Assembly (NCBI GenBank): GCA_028822375.1
Contig: JAPKDW010000002.1
Span: 1-56,737 of the forward strand
Source: Opitutaceae bacterium
Lineage (GTDB): Bacteria > Verrucomicrobiota > Verrucomicrobiia > Opitutales > Opitutaceae
Direction: 5' to 3'
DNA: 56,737 nt
Positions 1 through 10,700 of this stretch are shown here, piece after piece. A program made the position numbers and the translations under genes. A model generated the notes under the pieces. It saw nothing but the letters and a program-made list of their open reading frames with translations. It did not search any database and had not been told where the DNA came from. The first letter of the stretch is position 1; the number at the start of each line of letters is the position of its first letter.

Positions 1-56
1 CCCCAGAGATGGCCTCCGGCTTTTTGGCTGTATTGGATGACGGTCTGGGTGTCGCT

Positions 57-188
57 TTACATGGCAACGATGAAGGGAGCGATGATCACGGCAAAGACGA
101 TGGAACCGACGAGGACGCGGCGGATCCATCGGCCTCCTCTGCCGGCTGCCGCTTGAGTGGACGCTTCTGCGGAGTCATGGCGCTGCAC
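57..188 (-). CDS. Small single-TM protein, or N-terminal stub of an interrupted membrane protein
   Basis: A 43-codon reading frame, not in the ORF track, starts with GTG about 8 bases after a strong GAGGAGG ribosome binding site. The product has a polar, Ala/Gly-rich start, an RWIRR patch and one hydrophobic segment ([19 protein letters not shown]), so it would be a short cytoplasm-anchored membrane protein. The TAA stop directly follows the membrane segment. The frame then stays open to the window edge and reads as plausible protein ([15 protein letters not shown]), so TAA could be a C-to-T change of a CAA glutamine codon. I do not recognise a family. It diverges from the transporter relic that begins beside its start site. 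Confidence 0.35.
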   Translation of the reverse strand: MQRHDSAEASTQAAAGRGGRWIRRVLVGSIVFAVIIAPFIVAM

Positions 189-191
189 TGC

Positions 192-483
192 GTTTACCTC
201 CTCGCAAACATATTAACGAAAACGCTTTCCAGCAACGCCGCCGCTGTCCTTATGGCCACATTAGCTATCGGTATTGCCGAAACTCTCGGCGTCAGTATAC
301 GTCCTTTCCTTTTCGCAGTCGCGATCGCCGCTTCTGCAAGCTTCGCGACCCCTATTGGCGATCAAACTAATACTTATGCGTACGGGGCTGGCGGTTATCG
401 AATTTCACAAAAGCAGGGCTGCCCTCAACATACTTTGCTTTATCACCTCGGTCTGCCTAATTCCACTCATTTGGGAATTTTAG
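192..483 (+). pseudogene. C-terminal relic of an SLC13/DASS-type anion transporter, frameshifted
   Basis: The first part reads [20 protein letters not shown], then [13 protein letters not shown] and [13 protein letters not shown]. This is the last conserved block of SLC13/DASS sodium:sulfate/dicarboxylate-type carriers, with the SNNAA-like and TPIGxQTN motifs. Near base 400 the similarity jumps to the next frame ([14 protein letters not shown]...CLIPLIWEF) and ends at TAG, where intact homologues also end. About the last 95 residues survive. The other several hundred N-terminal residues and any start are absent. The ORF-track entry 9..611 mixes this relic with non-homologous sequence on both sides. 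It is a decayed gene remnant with no expected function. Confidence 0.75.
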
Positions 484-579
484 AGCGAGCGATCAGCCTT
501 TTATCAAGACGGCTCCACAACGAGTTATCCAGCCTACTACTGCTGCCTAACTTAACTGAGTCGACGAACTTTGAATACA

Positions 580-1746
580 TCAAGCTGACTCAATTTCAAC
601 TTCCTGGCTAATCGGGAGGTTCACGACAAAGGTGGTTCCGAGACCCAGTTCGCTCTCTATTCGAATACTGCCATTGTGGTTTTCAACGATACCGTAGACT
701 ATCGATAGCCCTTGACCCGTCCCCTTTCCTACTTCTTTCGTAGTAAAGAATGGATCGAACACCTTATCTCGTATCTCCTCAGGAATACCTGTACCATCAT
801 CCTCTATACGTACTTCAACACCACTTTGTAACGGATTACTTGATACTTTTATCGTTCCCTTTTCAAGGCCGAGCTTCGCTTCATCGATCGCATGGGCAGC
901 ATTAACTATCAGATTGAGAAACACTTGGCTCAATTCTCCCGAAAAACAGGGGATGCTAGTAATTGATTTATCTAGATCAACTTCAATGTCGGCTACGTAC
1001 CTCCATTCGTTCGTAGAAATGGTGATTGCCTCTTCAATAATTTCATTAATATCAGCCAATTCAATACGATCGTTCCCTGGGTGAGAAATTTTCTTCATAG
1101 ACGAAACTATTTTTTGTACCTGTTTAACGCCCGCAATGGTCTGTTTAGCAGCGCGAGGAGCCTCTTCTGCAAGGTAGTCGATATCCAGATCTTCCCTCGC
1201 CTTTCGAATACCTTCGAAAACTTTGTCGCAAGAAGCCGATTCGCATTGGGACTCAATTACCGCAGAATACCGTTCGACCAGTGAAAACAAATCATCAACA
1301 CTTTCCTGAAGAAATGAGACATTATCACATATATATTGCATTGGCGTATTTATTTCGTGAGCCACTCCAGCGGCAAGCTGACCTATTGACTCAAGTTTTC
1401 TAGACTGCTCAAGCCTCATCTCAATTTGTACTCTTTGAGTGACGTCTCGAATACTGGCAACATAGCCCCGTCGATTTCCCGCCTCCATTTTGCCCACTAT
1501 GATTTCCAATGGGAACACATCGCCGTTTCGTCTTCGACCCACTCTTCTTTCTCCAACTAAATTCAAACTGGTCGCAATCCGATTCAATTCGCTAGGTGGA
1601 TCATCGAAATCTACCAAAATTTTCGAAAAACTAATTTTTGTAAATTCCTCTGCGTTATAACCAAACAACGTTTCGGTCGCATGATTGCCCAAGAGAATCA
1701 ATCCATCTCTATCAGTCGAGAATATCGCATCGGGTGTCGTATCCAA
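580..1746 (-). CDS. PAS-domain sensor histidine kinase, probably 5'-truncated
   Basis: The protein has a PAS domain (roughly residues 1-110), a dimerisation/phosphoacceptor segment with the H-box [12 protein letters not shown] (His near residue 130), and a C-terminal ATPase domain with the N-box [10 protein letters not shown], the G1 box DDGTGIP and the G2 box [14 protein letters not shown]. It should autophosphorylate and pass phosphate to an unidentified response regulator. There is no membrane segment. No ATG or ribosome binding site is present. The called start is a TTG inside the first PAS helix, and the frame runs upstream into the end of the truncated cytochrome gene. The 5' part was probably lost in the rearrangement that also cut that gene. 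The catalytic core looks intact, so residual activity is possible if it is translated. Confidence 0.75.
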   Translation of the reverse strand: MDTTPDAIFSTDRDGLILLGNHATETLFGYNAEEFTKISFSKILVDFDDPPSELNRIATSLNLVGERRVGRRRNGDVFPLEIIVGKMEAGNRRGYVASIRDVTQRVQIEMRLEQSRKLESIGQLAAGVAHEINTPMQYICDNVSFLQESVDDLFSLVERYSAVIESQCESASCDKVFEGIRKAREDLDIDYLAEEAPRAAKQTIAGVKQVQKIVSSMKKISHPGNDRIELADINEIIEEAITISTNEWRYVADIEVDLDKSITSIPCFSGELSQVFLNLIVNAAHAIDEAKLGLEKGTIKVSSNPLQSGVEVRIEDDGTGIPEEIRDKVFDPFFTTKEVGKGTGQGLSIVYGIVENHNGSIRIESELGLGTTFVVNLPISQEVEIESA

Positions 1747-1772
1747 AATAGCTCCGATTCGTCTATTAACAA

Positions 1773-2009
1773 TTAGCGATCTTCGATCACGGTGAGGATG
1801 AGCTCTCCTCGCTTCTGGACATTCCGATAGCTCATCAACGAAAAGGGAGCCGCTTCATTGGGCCGGTGGCAGGAGGCGCAATTATTAAAAACGATCGGCG
1901 CGATATGCTCGCTAAAGGTAATTTCCTCAGGCCTCGGCGTTTCGCTTGCCTGCACGGAAAGTCCGATCCAAAAAACGGATACGATTGAAAGATAACATTG
2001 GGTTCTCAT
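1773..2009 (-). pseudogene. 3'-truncated cytochrome c domain of a probable copper monooxygenase-type protein
   Basis: A signal peptide (ending near VQAS) is followed by ITFSEHIAPIVFNNCASCHRP, a single CxxCH c-type heme site, and EAAPFSL...KRGELILTVIEDR. In this secreted family the domain continues after VxEDR with a MPPW-type segment, and often with a copper type II ascorbate-dependent monooxygenase domain. Here a TAA stop comes immediately after EDR, so no distal heme ligand or catalytic domain remains. The gene lies 24 bp downstream of the redoxin gene, the usual order for this family. The break coincides with the start of the histidine kinase remnant. I infer a deletion or insertion junction near 1750-1776. 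Confidence 0.65.
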
Positions 2010-2033
2010 AGTAGCTGGTTTTGGAAAATGGAT

Positions 2034-2660
2034 TTATAAATTAGGCACATAGCAACCCACCGCCTGGGTTCGGCTCACCTCTACGGGTTTGTTCTCGATA
2101 ATGGCATTGAGCGCGTTGCGAAGGTCTTTTTCGGTAGTCACCCTGCGGCGCTGGCCCAGTTCTGGAAACAGGTTGTCTATTCGGCCGCGGTAGGAGATCG
2201 CGCCGTCCGGAAGAATCACGGCGACTTCAGGGGTCACGGTCGCTCCGCTTGCGTTCACCAATCGATGCTTTTGGTCTACGATGGCGGTATAAGCGGACAG
2301 GCTGTACTCCTTCATATGGACCTTGATCTCCTCGGCGCTCGCTTCCGGATCGACATAGACGAGCATCATTTCGAACCCTTTCGCTTCATACTCGTTTCGC
2401 AAACGGCTCAATTCAGGAGAATAGGCATTGGAAATCGGACAATCATGAGTAACGAAAAAAAGCACGGATGCCTTGGCGTGTTCGCACTGAAAGGGATGTT
2501 GGACCTTCCCGTGAATATCCTCGATTGCCGCAACGGTATTTTCAATTGCGTTTGGGAGGGATGGCTCCTCTGCCTGCAGAAGCCAAAAGCGCTGCGAAAA
2601 CAGAAAGCAGATCGAAAGGCCCACCCAGGTTAAGCGTCTTTGTTTTCGCATGGAAATCAT
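2034..2660 (-). CDS. Exported redoxin (thioredoxin-fold) protein
   Basis: This 208-residue protein has a basic start and hydrophobic segment like a signal peptide or anchor (about residues 1-30). A thioredoxin/AhpC-like fold follows with the motif FFVTHDCPISNAYSPEL, in which one Cys sits where peroxiredoxins and TlpA proteins carry the active site, and a C-terminal VGCYVP motif. It resembles periplasmic redoxin proteins encoded beside cytochrome c/copper monooxygenase genes, as seen here, although the partner gene is broken. The likely role is thiol-based redox or copper handling in the periplasm. A second ATG lies three codons in (2651), so the start is uncertain by that much. Confidence 0.75.
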   Translation of the reverse strand: MISMRKQRRLTWVGLSICFLFSQRFWLLQAEEPSLPNAIENTVAAIEDIHGKVQHPFQCEHAKASVLFFVTHDCPISNAYSPELSRLRNEYEAKGFEMMLVYVDPEASAEEIKVHMKEYSLSAYTAIVDQKHRLVNASGATVTPEVAVILPDGAISYRGRIDNLFPELGQRRRVTTEKDLRNALNAIIENKPVEVSRTQAVGCYVPNL

Positions 2661-3021
2661 TCAACGATCGGTCATTAGAATCAAAACGAACCCGAGTCAC
2701 TATGGGTTACATCTTTTTTTAGAACGCTAAACAATACCTTGCCCCCCGAATCAAACCGGAACCATTGAATTTCCTATCACCCAAGGAACTCTCGCGCAGC
2801 AAGTTATTGTCGTTTCGTAGCACGCCGATTTTCGACGATGAGATAGGCTACCTGAGAACGAATGAAAGCTTGATTGCGTTCAGGAAACGTTAGGGGTCGA
2901 TCAAGTGGTTGCCTAGGTTACGAGCTTGTTGATTTTTCAAAAACCACACTTCGTCGGAAGACACTAGCGCCCTCTAGTCTTAGCCTCATCGGTTTCAAGC
3001 AGACCTCGACTCATTTCCAAT
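2661..3021. other. Gene-poor interval upstream of the redoxin gene
   Basis: These 361 bases lie between the redoxin start and the hybrid kinase stop. I see no convincing reading frame. The ORF-track entries here are short and lack protein-like composition. A small AACCC...GGGTT hairpin followed by T7 near 2688-2718 could act as a weak plus-strand terminator, but no plus-strand gene precedes it. The interval should hold the promoter of the redoxin operon, though no clear -35/-10 pair stood out. Confidence 0.4.
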
Positions 3022-5436
3022 TTAGGGGTGATTCGACTCCGGCAACCATCGACGCAAAACCGCCGCCAAGCTATGTTTCGAAATGGGTTTCGTTAGATAG
3101 TCATTCATACCTATCTCGATACATTTTTGGCGATCCTGCTCCATCGCATTTGCCGTTACGGCGATAATCGGCACGTCGGGGACTAAAACTCCACTGCCTG
3201 CATCCCGAATCAGACAAGTCGCTTCCATACCGTCCATCACCGGCATTTGCATGTCCATTAGCACAAGGTCGTAAGTCCTGCTCTTCAGGAACTCCACTGC
3301 CTCCTGCCCGTTATTTGCTACATCGCAAGAAACGCCGAACGTTTTCAACATCGCCTGCACAAGGTATTGATTCGATATGATATCTTCAGCGAGAAGAATG
3401 CGGACATCCCGTCCAGAGAAATCCAAAGTAAGATCGCTCGTACTTTCCAAAGTCACGGTTCCTCGCTCTTGGTCATTTATTACCTCTCGTGACATAGCCT
3501 TCAACAAGACCTGAAACAGCTCCTCGCGACGCACTGGTTTGCTAATATGGCCAGCCAACCCTTCTTGCTCGCATCGATTCAGCTTATCGGAGCCACCGAC
3601 TGACGTCAGCATGACGAGCTTTGGTTTCGGATTCTGAAGACGCTGGGCAAGCTCGAGCCCGGTCATGTTCGGCATTTCCATATCAATGATAGCGAGGTCA
3701 AATACACCCGGCTTTATCATCTCCAGGGCGACCGCCCCGTTCTCAGCGAGTTGCGTTTTCATGCCCTGCGACTTCAAACAGGTCGAAAGGTACTCGCGAT
3801 TACTCGCGTTATCATCGACCACCAGCACGTTCAAGCCCTCTAGCTCGACCATCTCAGGCTTGTCTGTAACTACCCCTTCTTGCTTCGCAAGCCGGACCGT
3901 AAACCAAAACTCGGTCCCGGGTCCGCCGATGCTCTTTTCTCCGCGCTCCTCGACGGGACTCACCACTCCCGTCTTTCCTCCCATCATCTCGGCAAGCTGG
4001 CGAGAAATCACCAAGCCCAGCCCCGTGCCCCCGTGCCTGCGGGTGTGGGACGCATCTACCTGAGAAAACTTGCTAAACAGCTTATCCCGTTCGTCGGGCG
4101 GAATCCCGATGCCCGAATCGCGCACGGAAAATCGGAGCAATACCTCCGACCTCTGGGTTTCAATCACGCTTGCGCTTACAACCACCTCGCCTACCTCGGT
4201 AAACTTTAATGCATTGCCAACAAAGTTGAAGAGTATCTGACGCAAACGCCCCGGATCGCCCCGCAATGAAGTCGGCACGCCGGGATCCGCTCCGCAAACA
4301 AGCTCCAAGCCTTGCTCGAGCGCTTTTGGTCCCAAGGAGGAAACGACGCCGTCAAGCACTCTCAATAAATCGAAATCAATCGTCTCAATACGAAGCATGC
4401 CCGCTTCGATCTTCGAGAAGTCGAGAATGTCGTTGATTATCAACAGGAGATTCTCGCCGCTGTTCTTCACGATTTCGGTATATCGGTACTGTTCATCGCT
4501 TAGATCCGTGTCGAGAAGGAGTTCGGTCATGCCGATGACTCCATTCATAGGCGTGCGAATCTCGTGGCTCATATTCGCCAGGAAATCGGACTTCGAGCGA
4601 TTCGCGCTTTCTGCCTCATCCCTTGCTACGAGCAACTTCTCTCGCGATTCCTTAATGGAAACCATCATGTGATTGAAGAACTCAGCCAAGCCCGAAAGCT
4701 CGTTGCGCCCCTTCACTGCGAGCGGCGTATCCAGATATCCGGCCTTAATGCTCTCGGTGCCGGCCTGGAGAGAGCGTATCTGAGTACCGATTAATGACAT
4801 TGTGCGTACAACAAAGACGATCGCCACAATCCCACCAAAAAGCCCAACGTAAAGGACGAGAGAGCTGATTTTATCGAGATCATCCGCGAGCGCCTTCAGG
4901 TACCCAGAGCTTTGCTTATCCAAATCATAGAGGAGCCCGGAAGCGACGATGTCGATACGCTCGGCAACCGCATCCACATCGACTTCATGGGCAAGCATAT
5001 CCTTCTTGTCCACAACCCCGTCAGAGGCAACCATCACCAAAAGAACACCGGAGGTTATTTCGATCTGCTTGTCCGTGAGCGACACCAGTTCCTTTATCTC
5101 AAATTCTATATCACGCTCGAGCGCTTTCGCCCTAGTATGCTCCTGCAGGGACGACCTGAGATAAGGCAACTCGACTTCAACCAGACCTTTCAACCGCGAA
5201 ATATCCTCTAAATCCAATGCGCTTACATCGTGCATACCTACTTTCAAAAGGAGCCGTAACTCGCTGCTGGTCTGCTTCACTTGACCTAGCAGCGTCATCG
5301 CTGGTTCAATTTCGCTCTGGTAGATTTCAAAGTTCGATTTTGCCGCCTGCGATACCCCTTGGTTTAAGGATACAACTATGGCAACAACACTGAGAAGCAG
5401 CCCGAAACCGATCGTTAGCCTAGTCTTTATTTGCAT
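3022..5436 (-). CDS. Membrane hybrid histidine kinase with two receiver domains
   Basis: The 804-residue protein has TM1 (about 6-25), a helical periplasmic sensor region (about 26-190), TM2 (about 192-212) and a HAMP-like linker (to about 265). The phosphoacceptor motif [19 protein letters not shown] follows with His291, then an ATPase domain (NALKF N-box, [20 protein letters not shown]). Receiver 1 has its aspartate in [12 protein letters not shown] and receiver 2 in [11 protein letters not shown]. This is the BarA/TorS-like layout but with no C-terminal Hpt domain, so onward transfer would need a separate Hpt protein or regulator. It starts 5 bp after the binding-protein stop, so the two genes are almost certainly co-transcribed and the lipoprotein is a likely sensory partner. 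Confidence 0.9.
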   Translation of the reverse strand: MQIKTRLTIGFGLLLSVVAIVVSLNQGVSQAAKSNFEIYQSEIEPAMTLLGQVKQTSSELRLLLKVGMHDVSALDLEDISRLKGLVEVELPYLRSSLQEHTRAKALERDIEFEIKELVSLTDKQIEITSGVLLVMVASDGVVDKKDMLAHEVDVDAVAERIDIVASGLLYDLDKQSSGYLKALADDLDKISSLVLYVGLFGGIVAIVFVVRTMSLIGTQIRSLQAGTESIKAGYLDTPLAVKGRNELSGLAEFFNHMMVSIKESREKLLVARDEAESANRSKSDFLANMSHEIRTPMNGVIGMTELLLDTDLSDEQYRYTEIVKNSGENLLLIINDILDFSKIEAGMLRIETIDFDLLRVLDGVVSSLGPKALEQGLELVCGADPGVPTSLRGDPGRLRQILFNFVGNALKFTEVGEVVVSASVIETQRSEVLLRFSVRDSGIGIPPDERDKLFSKFSQVDASHTRRHGGTGLGLVISRQLAEMMGGKTGVVSPVEERGEKSIGGPGTEFWFTVRLAKQEGVVTDKPEMVELEGLNVLVVDDNASNREYLSTCLKSQGMKTQLAENGAVALEMIKPGVFDLAIIDMEMPNMTGLELAQRLQNPKPKLVMLTSVGGSDKLNRCEQEGLAGHISKPVRREELFQVLLKAMSREVINDQERGTVTLESTSDLTLDFSGRDVRILLAEDIISNQYLVQAMLKTFGVSCDVANNGQEAVEFLKSRTYDLVLMDMQMPVMDGMEATCLIRDAGSGVLVPDVPIIAVTANAMEQDRQKCIEIGMNDYLTKPISKHSLAAVLRRWLPESNHP

Positions 5437-5441
5437 AATCG

Positions 5442-6572
5442 CTAGCGCTTAACCTTCTCGATCCCATCGTTCCCCTTCACGACGTAGAGCGAAAAATAGA
5501 TGCCGCGAGATGATCCATCGTCCATAATAGCGAGATTGCCGCAAACGCCTTGAAAGTAATTGACCTCATGTAATTCAGCGCGGAGCCAATCGTTAAATTT
5601 AGTTTTTCGGGGTCTCTCCGTCTCGCGTCCAATAATACCCAGCGCGATATTCATGGCATCGTAGGCCTGCATCGCGGGCCAGGCCGAAAAGGGCTCTTTG
5701 CCGAATCGTTGACCATACCGCTCGAGGAACTGGCGAGCGATGATGTAATTGCCGTCATTTGCCGTAAAAAAGGGGAATTCCGTGCCAACGATTGCTCCCC
5801 CCGAATTATCAGAGTACTCTTTGTTTCGGATTGTCGTAGACGAGAAGAACAGCGCTTCAATTCCCATCGCTCTTGCCTGCTTCATCGCGTATCCAAGATT
5901 CTTATACCCAAAAAATACCAGCACGTCGCAACCGTCCGCTTTGAATCGGGCAAGCTCCTCCTCGTAGTTTTCCTTATCTATATTCACCAACAAGAGCTTC
6001 GCTTGCACCCCTTGCTTCTCCAAATGCTCCTCAAGGGTTTTCGCGGAAATCGTCATAAAACTGTTGTCCACGTGGAAGCCCGCCACCTTTTTCAGGCCGA
6101 GCTCGACGATTCGGGCTGACACGACTTGCGCCGCCTCTTCCGTCTTCTTGCCAATCATAAACGTGTTTTCATTCATGCCCGAAAGCAGTTGATCATTGTT
6201 TAGCGCGTTAATGATGGTAACGTGGTCGTCCAAGGCCTTTTGCTGCAATGCGATCGTGCCATCGGTGTGGTTCATAAAGAGAATTTCGATGCCCTTTTCC
6301 TGACGAAGCTTTTCATATTTCGGCACTGCATTAACGCCGAGCCACGCGTCATCCTCAACGAAGAGATTCACCTTAGGTTGGTCTGCCTCTCGGCGTTCGT
6401 TATAATCCTCAACCGCCAGCTCCATCGCCTTAGCTGGACCTATGCCCAGATCAATCGCGTTGCCCGTTAGGGGACCGATGAAACCTATATTGATCTCTCT
6501 CGGATCTTTCGGTCCGCACCCGGCGAGGAGAAGCGGAATCATCAATAGCGCAAAACGGATAGATCGATTCAT
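5442..6572 (-). CDS. Branched-chain amino acid/amide-type substrate-binding lipoprotein
   Basis: This is a type I periplasmic binding protein (Peripla_BP_6/LivJ type) with [17 protein letters not shown] near the N-terminus and the usual two-lobe architecture over about 375 residues. I chose the ATG at 6572, because [19 protein letters not shown] gives a proper lipoprotein signal with lipobox LLAGC. The ORF-track start at 6626 is a GTG overlapping the upstream stop and would add 18 residues before the signal. No ABC permease or ATPase gene lies nearby. With a hybrid kinase directly downstream, it probably works in ligand sensing rather than uptake. The ligand cannot be told from the sequence. 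Confidence 0.85.
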   Translation of the reverse strand: MNRSIRFALLMIPLLLAGCGPKDPREINIGFIGPLTGNAIDLGIGPAKAMELAVEDYNERREADQPKVNLFVEDDAWLGVNAVPKYEKLRQEKGIEILFMNHTDGTIALQQKALDDHVTIINALNNDQLLSGMNENTFMIGKKTEEAAQVVSARIVELGLKKVAGFHVDNSFMTISAKTLEEHLEKQGVQAKLLLVNIDKENYEEELARFKADGCDVLVFFGYKNLGYAMKQARAMGIEALFFSSTTIRNKEYSDNSGGAIVGTEFPFFTANDGNYIIARQFLERYGQRFGKEPFSAWPAMQAYDAMNIALGIIGRETERPRKTKFNDWLRAELHEVNYFQGVCGNLAIMDDGSSRGIYFSLYVVKGNDGIEKVKR

Positions 6573-6619
6573 GAGCGTGTGGAATTGTAAGGGTATCAGC
6601 CGATGGAAGAGAACGGAGT

Positions 6620-7399
6620 TCACCACTCGTAAACGTACTGGACGCCAAACGCTAGATTTATTGTGTTGGCTCGGCGATACTGATTGACGCGATATTCCGT
6701 TATCAGGTGCAGACCTTCCGTTAAACAGTACCCCATTTGAGCTTCTCCGACGATGGGAGCTGCAGGGTAGCTGTTCGGCAAGTTCTGGTTGAAGGTGTGA
6801 TCGACGAAGCCGGCAAGATAGAGCCGGTCGGAGAGGTTTGGAAAAGTCTTTCGAAAAACATGCTCCATCTGCCAGACATAAGCATCCTCGTGATCGAGTT
6901 GCAGCATGTGAAAATTAATCGAATAGCTTAAATGCATCGATTCAAAGAATTCCTTCCATGCAGAGGTGCTATTCAGCCGCCAGCGAACGCCCAATCGTAG
7001 ACGGTCGTTCTCGCTGCCTGAGCGCAAATTGTGCTGGACTGTCAGATCCAGGGGCAAGTCCTCGCGCATCGCCCAGCGAAGGTTCTGCTCCGTGTAATAA
7101 GTGAAGCGGTCAGAAAGCTCCTTGCTCGGATCGGCATTATTGAAATTCGTCAAACTGAAATAGCTCAACCGAGCCGGCAGCTTAACGAAGGCATTAACCG
7201 TGTAGACTGAATCCGTATTCACCTCCATCAGTTCCGGATAGAAATTGAAATCGACAAAACCATCTCCCGCCCTGGATGCAGAAGCAGTTAAACAGAGAAT
7301 AACAAGACCCAAGGCGAGCGTAACCGAGTTTTTACTAATTGTAGGTACGCTATAGTAACTAAGTAATAGCACAGTTCTCTCTATCGGTTTGAAGCGCAC
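6620..7399 (-). CDS. Secreted, probably outer-membrane beta-barrel protein
   Basis: After an N-terminal hydrophobic signal (VTLALGLVILCLTASASRAG) the remaining 215 or so residues are rich in alternating aromatic and polar strands (FVDFNFYPELMEV, LHLITEYRVNQYRRANTINL) and end in QYVYEW, an aromatic C-terminus like that of many outer-membrane barrels. I do not recognise a precise family. The called start is GTG at 7399, and a GTG nine codons later (7372) is an alternative. It is first of three tightly linked minus-strand genes with the binding lipoprotein and hybrid kinase. It may be a pore or surface component of the same sensing system, but that is inference. Confidence 0.65.
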   Translation of the reverse strand: MRFKPIERTVLLLSYYSVPTISKNSVTLALGLVILCLTASASRAGDGFVDFNFYPELMEVNTDSVYTVNAFVKLPARLSYFSLTNFNNADPSKELSDRFTYYTEQNLRWAMREDLPLDLTVQHNLRSGSENDRLRLGVRWRLNSTSAWKEFFESMHLSYSINFHMLQLDHEDAYVWQMEHVFRKTFPNLSDRLYLAGFVDHTFNQNLPNSYPAAPIVGEAQMGYCLTEGLHLITEYRVNQYRRANTINLAFGVQYVYEW

Positions 7400-7726
7400 G
7401 CACGCAAGAAGAACACTAAAATACTGTGCAATCCAATCCGACTTTCACCAATTTTTGAAGACTGCAGCCTGCTAATCCGAAGGTCCTTGGTTCTTTCGAA
7501 GCCGCAGGCGGAAATCGGGAGAAAGAAGTCCGACTAGACACTCCAAGCCCTGCACCCATGAAGGTCAATTTCCGAAAGGATGTCGGCAATCCTAACCAAG
7601 CTGATTTTTATCAGCTGGCCAAGAACCCTCTGAAACAAAGCATTTACGATATTAATCGCATCCCTGTTGACAGCCAAAAACGAGATCTCTTTCTATCCTG
7701 CTGCCGTTTCCATTTCGAATAATTCA
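7400..7726. other. Divergent intergenic region upstream of pyc
   Basis: About 330 bases separate the divergently transcribed sensing cassette and pyruvate carboxylase, so both promoters should lie here. An ATG frame at 7558-7722 encodes 54 residues (MKVNFRKDVGNPNQADFYQL...) and stops 4 bp before the pyc ATG. It lacks a ribosome binding site and a family match, so I do not call it a gene, though a short leader peptide cannot be excluded. No riboswitch or clear promoter pair was recognised. Confidence 0.35.
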
Positions 7727-10700
7727 ATGAAAAAACTTCTTGCAGCAAACCGCAGTGAAATCGCAGTACGCATTTTTCGCAGCGCCACAGAACTGGGCTA
7801 CCGAACCGTAGCAATTTACGCCAACGAAGATCGTTTCGGCGTTCACCGCTTCAAGGCTGACGAAGCCTATCTTGTAGGCCAAGGGAGTGGCCCCGTGGCG
7901 GCTTACCTGGACATCCCAGGTATCATTGACCTAGCGAAGCGTAAGCAAGTCGATCTCATCCATCCCGGTTATGGCTTTCTTTCCGAAAACGCTAATTTCG
8001 CCAGAGCCTGCGAAACCAACGGTATCACTTTCGTCGGCCCCAGCGCTGAACTGCTCGAACGTATGGGGGACAAAATCGAAGCGCGCAAAATAGCCGAAGA
8101 AGCCAACGTGCCAACCCTCCCCGGCACATCCAATCCGATTACCGATTTCGACAAAGCAGTCAAACAGGCCAAAAAAATCGGATTCCCTCTAATCATCAAG
8201 GCTGCCTTTGGCGGTGGAGGTCGCGGCATGCGGATCGTCAAGGATCCCAAAAAGCTCAAACCGCTACTCGAAGAAGCGCAAGGGGAAGCCGAAAGAGCAT
8301 TTGGCAATTCCGCTGTTTTCCTCGAACGCTACATCGGACGCGCTAAGCACATCGAAGTTCAAATCCTCGGCGACAAACATGGCAACGTCGTTCATCTGCA
8401 TGAGAGAGATTGTTCGGTTCAACGACGCCATCAAAAAGTGGTCGAAGTCGCCCCCTCCATTGGCTTACCCGATAAAGTCCGCTTGGAACTGTGCGACGCT
8501 GCCGTAACAATCGCCAAGTCCATTGGCTACTACAGTGCGGGAACTGTTGAATTCCTTCTCGATTTGGATACGCACAAGTGGTTCTTTATCGAGATGAATC
8601 CTCGTATTCAAGTTGAACATACAGTTACGGAAATCATCACCGGAATTGATATCGTTCGCAGCCAAGCGCTTATTGCTCAGGGCTACTCTTTATTTAGCGA
8701 TGAAGTGGGAATCCCAGAACAGTCTGAAGTACCTCGCCACGGCTATGCAATCCAGGCCCGTATCACGACCGAAGATCCCGAACAAAATTTCGCCCCGGAC
8801 TATGGCAAAATCGTAAACTATCGAAGCGCTGCTGGATTCGGCATTCGACTCGATGGGGCGATGGGCGATACAGGAGCCGTAATAACGCCCTTCTACGATT
8901 CGCTCCTAGTAAAACTCACCGCTTCCGCAGGTAGTTTCGATCTAGCGATACAGCGCATGGACCGCGCCCTTCGAGAGATGCGCATTCGAGGCGTAAAAAC
9001 GAATATCCCATTCCTCGAGAACGTAATTCATCACAAGATTTTTCAATCGGGAGAAGCGACGACCACCCTTATTGACACGACTCCCGAACTCTTCAAATTC
9101 AAGCGTCGCCACGATCGCGCCACCAAACTCCTCAAGTTGCTCGGAGAAACGGTCGTCAACGGAAACCCCCAGGTTAAGAATCGAGCGATCCCCAAAATGG
9201 ATCTCCCGGTCATCGTTCCTTCTTACGACCCCAAAGCGCCCAAACCTAACGGCACTCGAGACTACCTTCTAGAGCACGGTCCAGAAAAATTCGCCGAATG
9301 GACTCGTAAGCAAAAGCGCCTTCTCGTAACGGATACAACACTACGCGACGCCCATCAATCCCTTCTCGCCGCACGAATGCGCAGCCACGACATGCTGCAA
9401 GTCGCCAACAGCATCGCTCAACGGGCCCACAACCTTTATAGCCTCGAATGCTGGGGGGGGGCCACGTTCGATACATGCATGCGTTTTCTTCACGAAGACC
9501 CATTTCAACGCCTTCGCAAACTTAGGGAAAAAATTCCCAATGTTTGTTTTCAAATGCTTTTGCGAGGAGCCAATGGGGTTGGCTACTCGAATTATCCAGA
9601 CAACGTAATCCGCGAATTCGTAAAACACACCGCCGAAGTCGGCATGGATATTTTTCGCGTTTTCGATTCGCTCAACTATCTACCTAACCTCAAAGTGGCC
9701 ATGAAGGCCATTCGCAATGACACCGGGTCGGTTTGCGAAGCCACGGTTTGCTATACAGGTGATATTCTAAATTCCAATCGCGATAAGTATTCACTTGAAT
9801 ATTACATAAACTTCGCCAAGGAATTGGAAAAAATGGGCGCCCACACTCTAGCGCTCAAAGACATGTCCGGCTTGTGCCACCCTAGAGCGGCCTATAAGCT
9901 GATTAAAGCTCTTCGGTCCGAGATCTCCATTCCCGTGCATTTCCATACGCACGACTCAAGCGGCATCGCATCAGCATCAATAGTGAAGGCAGCGGAAGCG
10001 GGAGTCGACATTGTGGATCTTTCAATAGCCTCCCTTTCCGGACTCACTGCGCAGCCAAACTTGAATTCGATCGTCAAGGCATTTGCAGGGGACAAGCGAG
10101 ATACCCAGCTTGACCAAGGCTATCTAGACGAATTGTCGATTTACTGGGAAGCCGTTCGCCAATTTTACGAACCGTTCGACACAAGTCCAAAATTCGGAAG
10201 CGCCGAAGTTTACAAACACGAAATGCCTGGCGGGCAATATACAAACCTTCGCGAACAAGCCAGTGCCCTAGGACTAGGAGCGCGCTGGCCAGAGGTCGTT
10301 CGCTATTACGAGGAAGTAAATCAAATCCTGGGTGATATCGTCAAAGTAACTCCAAGCAGCAAAGTTGTCGGCGAACTTGCGATATTTCTTCTGACTAAAG
10401 GCGTAGAACCTAAGGACCTCGTCAACCTAGCCCCGGGGACATCCTTTCCCGAATCGGTAATAGACATGCTCTCAGGTGGCCTCGGCCAACCCAAAGGAGG
10501 ATGGCCTAAGAAGGTACAAAAGGTGATTCTTGGCGATCGCACCCCACACAAAGGTAGACCAGGAGCCAGGGCTGACAAACTAGACCTCAACATTGCAAGA
10601 GAAGAGGTATCCTCGATTACAGGACGCCCTTCGAGAGATGATGAACTCTATGAATACTTAATGTATCCCCAGGTATTCAAAGATTTTGTGTCCTTTGTAA

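Noticed and set aside
9-611. 200-residue plus-strand ORF in the track
   Set aside because: Only its middle (about 192-400) is homologous to SLC13 carriers. Its first third is antisense to a better-supported minus-strand frame and its end is non-homologous, so it is not one gene.
2688-2718. AACCC/GGGTT hairpin with T7
   Set aside because: The stem is only 5 bp and no plus-strand gene precedes it, so a terminator role is not supported.
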